A stretch of DNA of 64,000 nt from Grimontia celer. GTDB lineage: Bacteria > Pseudomonadota > Gammaproteobacteria > Enterobacterales > Vibrionaceae. How positions within the stretch are numbered: the stretch's first letter is position 1; the number at the start of each line of letters is the position of its first letter. The notes under the pieces were generated by a model. The model was not told the origin of the DNA, ran no database searches, and saw only the letters and a program-made list of their open reading frames with translations. Positions 63,570 to 64,000 of the stretch are shown in pieces. The translations under genes and the position numbers were made by a program. The DNA lies in NCBI RefSeq assembly GCF_900055185.1, contig NZ_FIZX01000002.1, positions 1,492,586 to 1,556,585 of the forward strand, written 5' to 3'.

Positions 63570-64000
63570 TTAGCGGTCGGCGATACCGCCACGCGTCAAC
63601 AGAGCAGGGTTCAGAAGCGCTTCGAGCTTCTCACGAGTTAAATCTGTCTCTTCTTCAGCCACGTCTATGATCGGCCGGCCTTCAGCATACGCTTTCTTGG
63701 CAATCGCAGCAGCTTTGGCATAACCGATAACAGGGTTCAAGGCGGTCACCAGAATCGGATTTTTCGCCAATGCTTCCTCTACAACCTCTTCCCTGACTTT
63801 GAAGCTGGAAATCGCTTTCACCGCCAGCATGGTTAAGCCGTTAGAAAGCAGATTAATGCTCTCCAATAGTTTGTCTGCCACCAGCGGTAACATCACATTC
63901 AACTCGAAGTTACCAGATTGCCCGGCAAGGCTCAGTGTGGCGTCATTTCCCATCACTTGCGCTGCCACCATGGCGGTTGATTCGGGGATCACCGGGTTCA
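63570..64000 (-). CDS. Class II fumarate hydratase, C-terminal part, truncated by the window edge
   Basis: The last about 142 codons of a fumarase/aspartase superfamily enzyme: VNPVIPESTAMVAAQVMGND, GNFELNVMLPLVADKLLESINLLSNGL (in part), and the C-terminal ALNPVIGYAKAAAIAKKA with LTREKLEALLNP. This matches FumC-type fumarases, which interconvert fumarate and malate. The catalytic loop lies outside the window. The tail differs somewhat from E. coli FumC. Confidence 0.85.
   Translation of the reverse strand, partial: NPVIPESTAMVAAQVMGNDATLSLAGQSGNFELNVMLPLVADKLLESINLLSNGLTMLAVKAISSFKVREEVVEEALAKNPILVTALNPVIGYAKAAAIAKKAYAEGRPIIDVAEEETDLTREKLEALLNPALLTRGGIADR

Overview
The window looks like a chromosomal segment of a marine gammaproteobacterium of the family Vibrionaceae. 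The grounds are family-level: DUF3332 and DUF2986 proteins, a YbiT-type ABC-F ATPase, a vibriolysin-like M4 protease with a GlyGly-CTERM tail, a lipase with its foldase, and a stand-alone BLUF protein. A Grimontia/Enterovibrio/Photobacterium-like lineage is my inference; no rRNA or tRNA gene was seen to test it. No CRISPR array, prophage or plasmid backbone was found.

Layout. 0-1.5 kb: end of a proW-proV osmoprotectant transporter. 1.6-10.8 kb: an EEP-fold hydrolase, a periplasmic binding protein, an alpha/beta hydrolase, small lipoproteins, an HBM-type chemoreceptor, a GAF protein with a degenerate GGDEF domain, an SMR transporter, and DUF3332 and DUF2986 proteins. 10.9-19.9 kb: M3 oligopeptidase, ABC-F ATPase, a membrane sensor with a second degenerate GGDEF domain, a LytS/LytTR two-component pair and two exported proteins. 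20-25.4 kb: codBA, a DUF4397 lipoprotein and a CPT-like kinase. 25.4-29.4 kb: M4 protease and an MscS channel. 29.6-38.4 kb: a compact polyol operon (binding protein, two permeases, ATPase, two polyol dehydrogenases, xylulokinase, AraC regulator).

38.8-47.2 kb is an AT-richer accessory region. Orphan genes, including a short Shedu-like (DUF4263) nuclease, alternate with copies of a repeat family whose ends read GGGACAGACACTTT / AAAGTGTCTGTC. One full copy encodes a REP-associated (Y1, HUH) transposase. Another is an internally deleted derivative. A third sits beside a gene of unknown function and a broken second copy of the 3' end of a YgfF-like dehydrogenase gene. A 36-bp hairpin appears to be two ends back to back.

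47.2-64 kb returns to core-like content: YgfF-like SDR with a cupin, DUF1428, BLUF, a YeeE/YedE transporter, a small ParB-like protein, a MarR regulator divergent from an EamA exporter with two palindromic sites between them, two GNAT acetyltransferases, and a putative Fe(II)/2-oxoglutarate oxygenase whose ribosome-binding site lies in a hairpin. These are followed by a retropepsin-like protease / RimK-like ATP-grasp / AstE-like operon with a hairpin-rich leader, lipase plus foldase, a HAD phosphatase, MsrB, an apparently active diguanylate cyclase and the 3' end of a class II fumarase gene.

The best candidate for something undescribed is the repeat-bounded accessory region, followed by the orphan genes inside it and the SDR 3'-end duplication.
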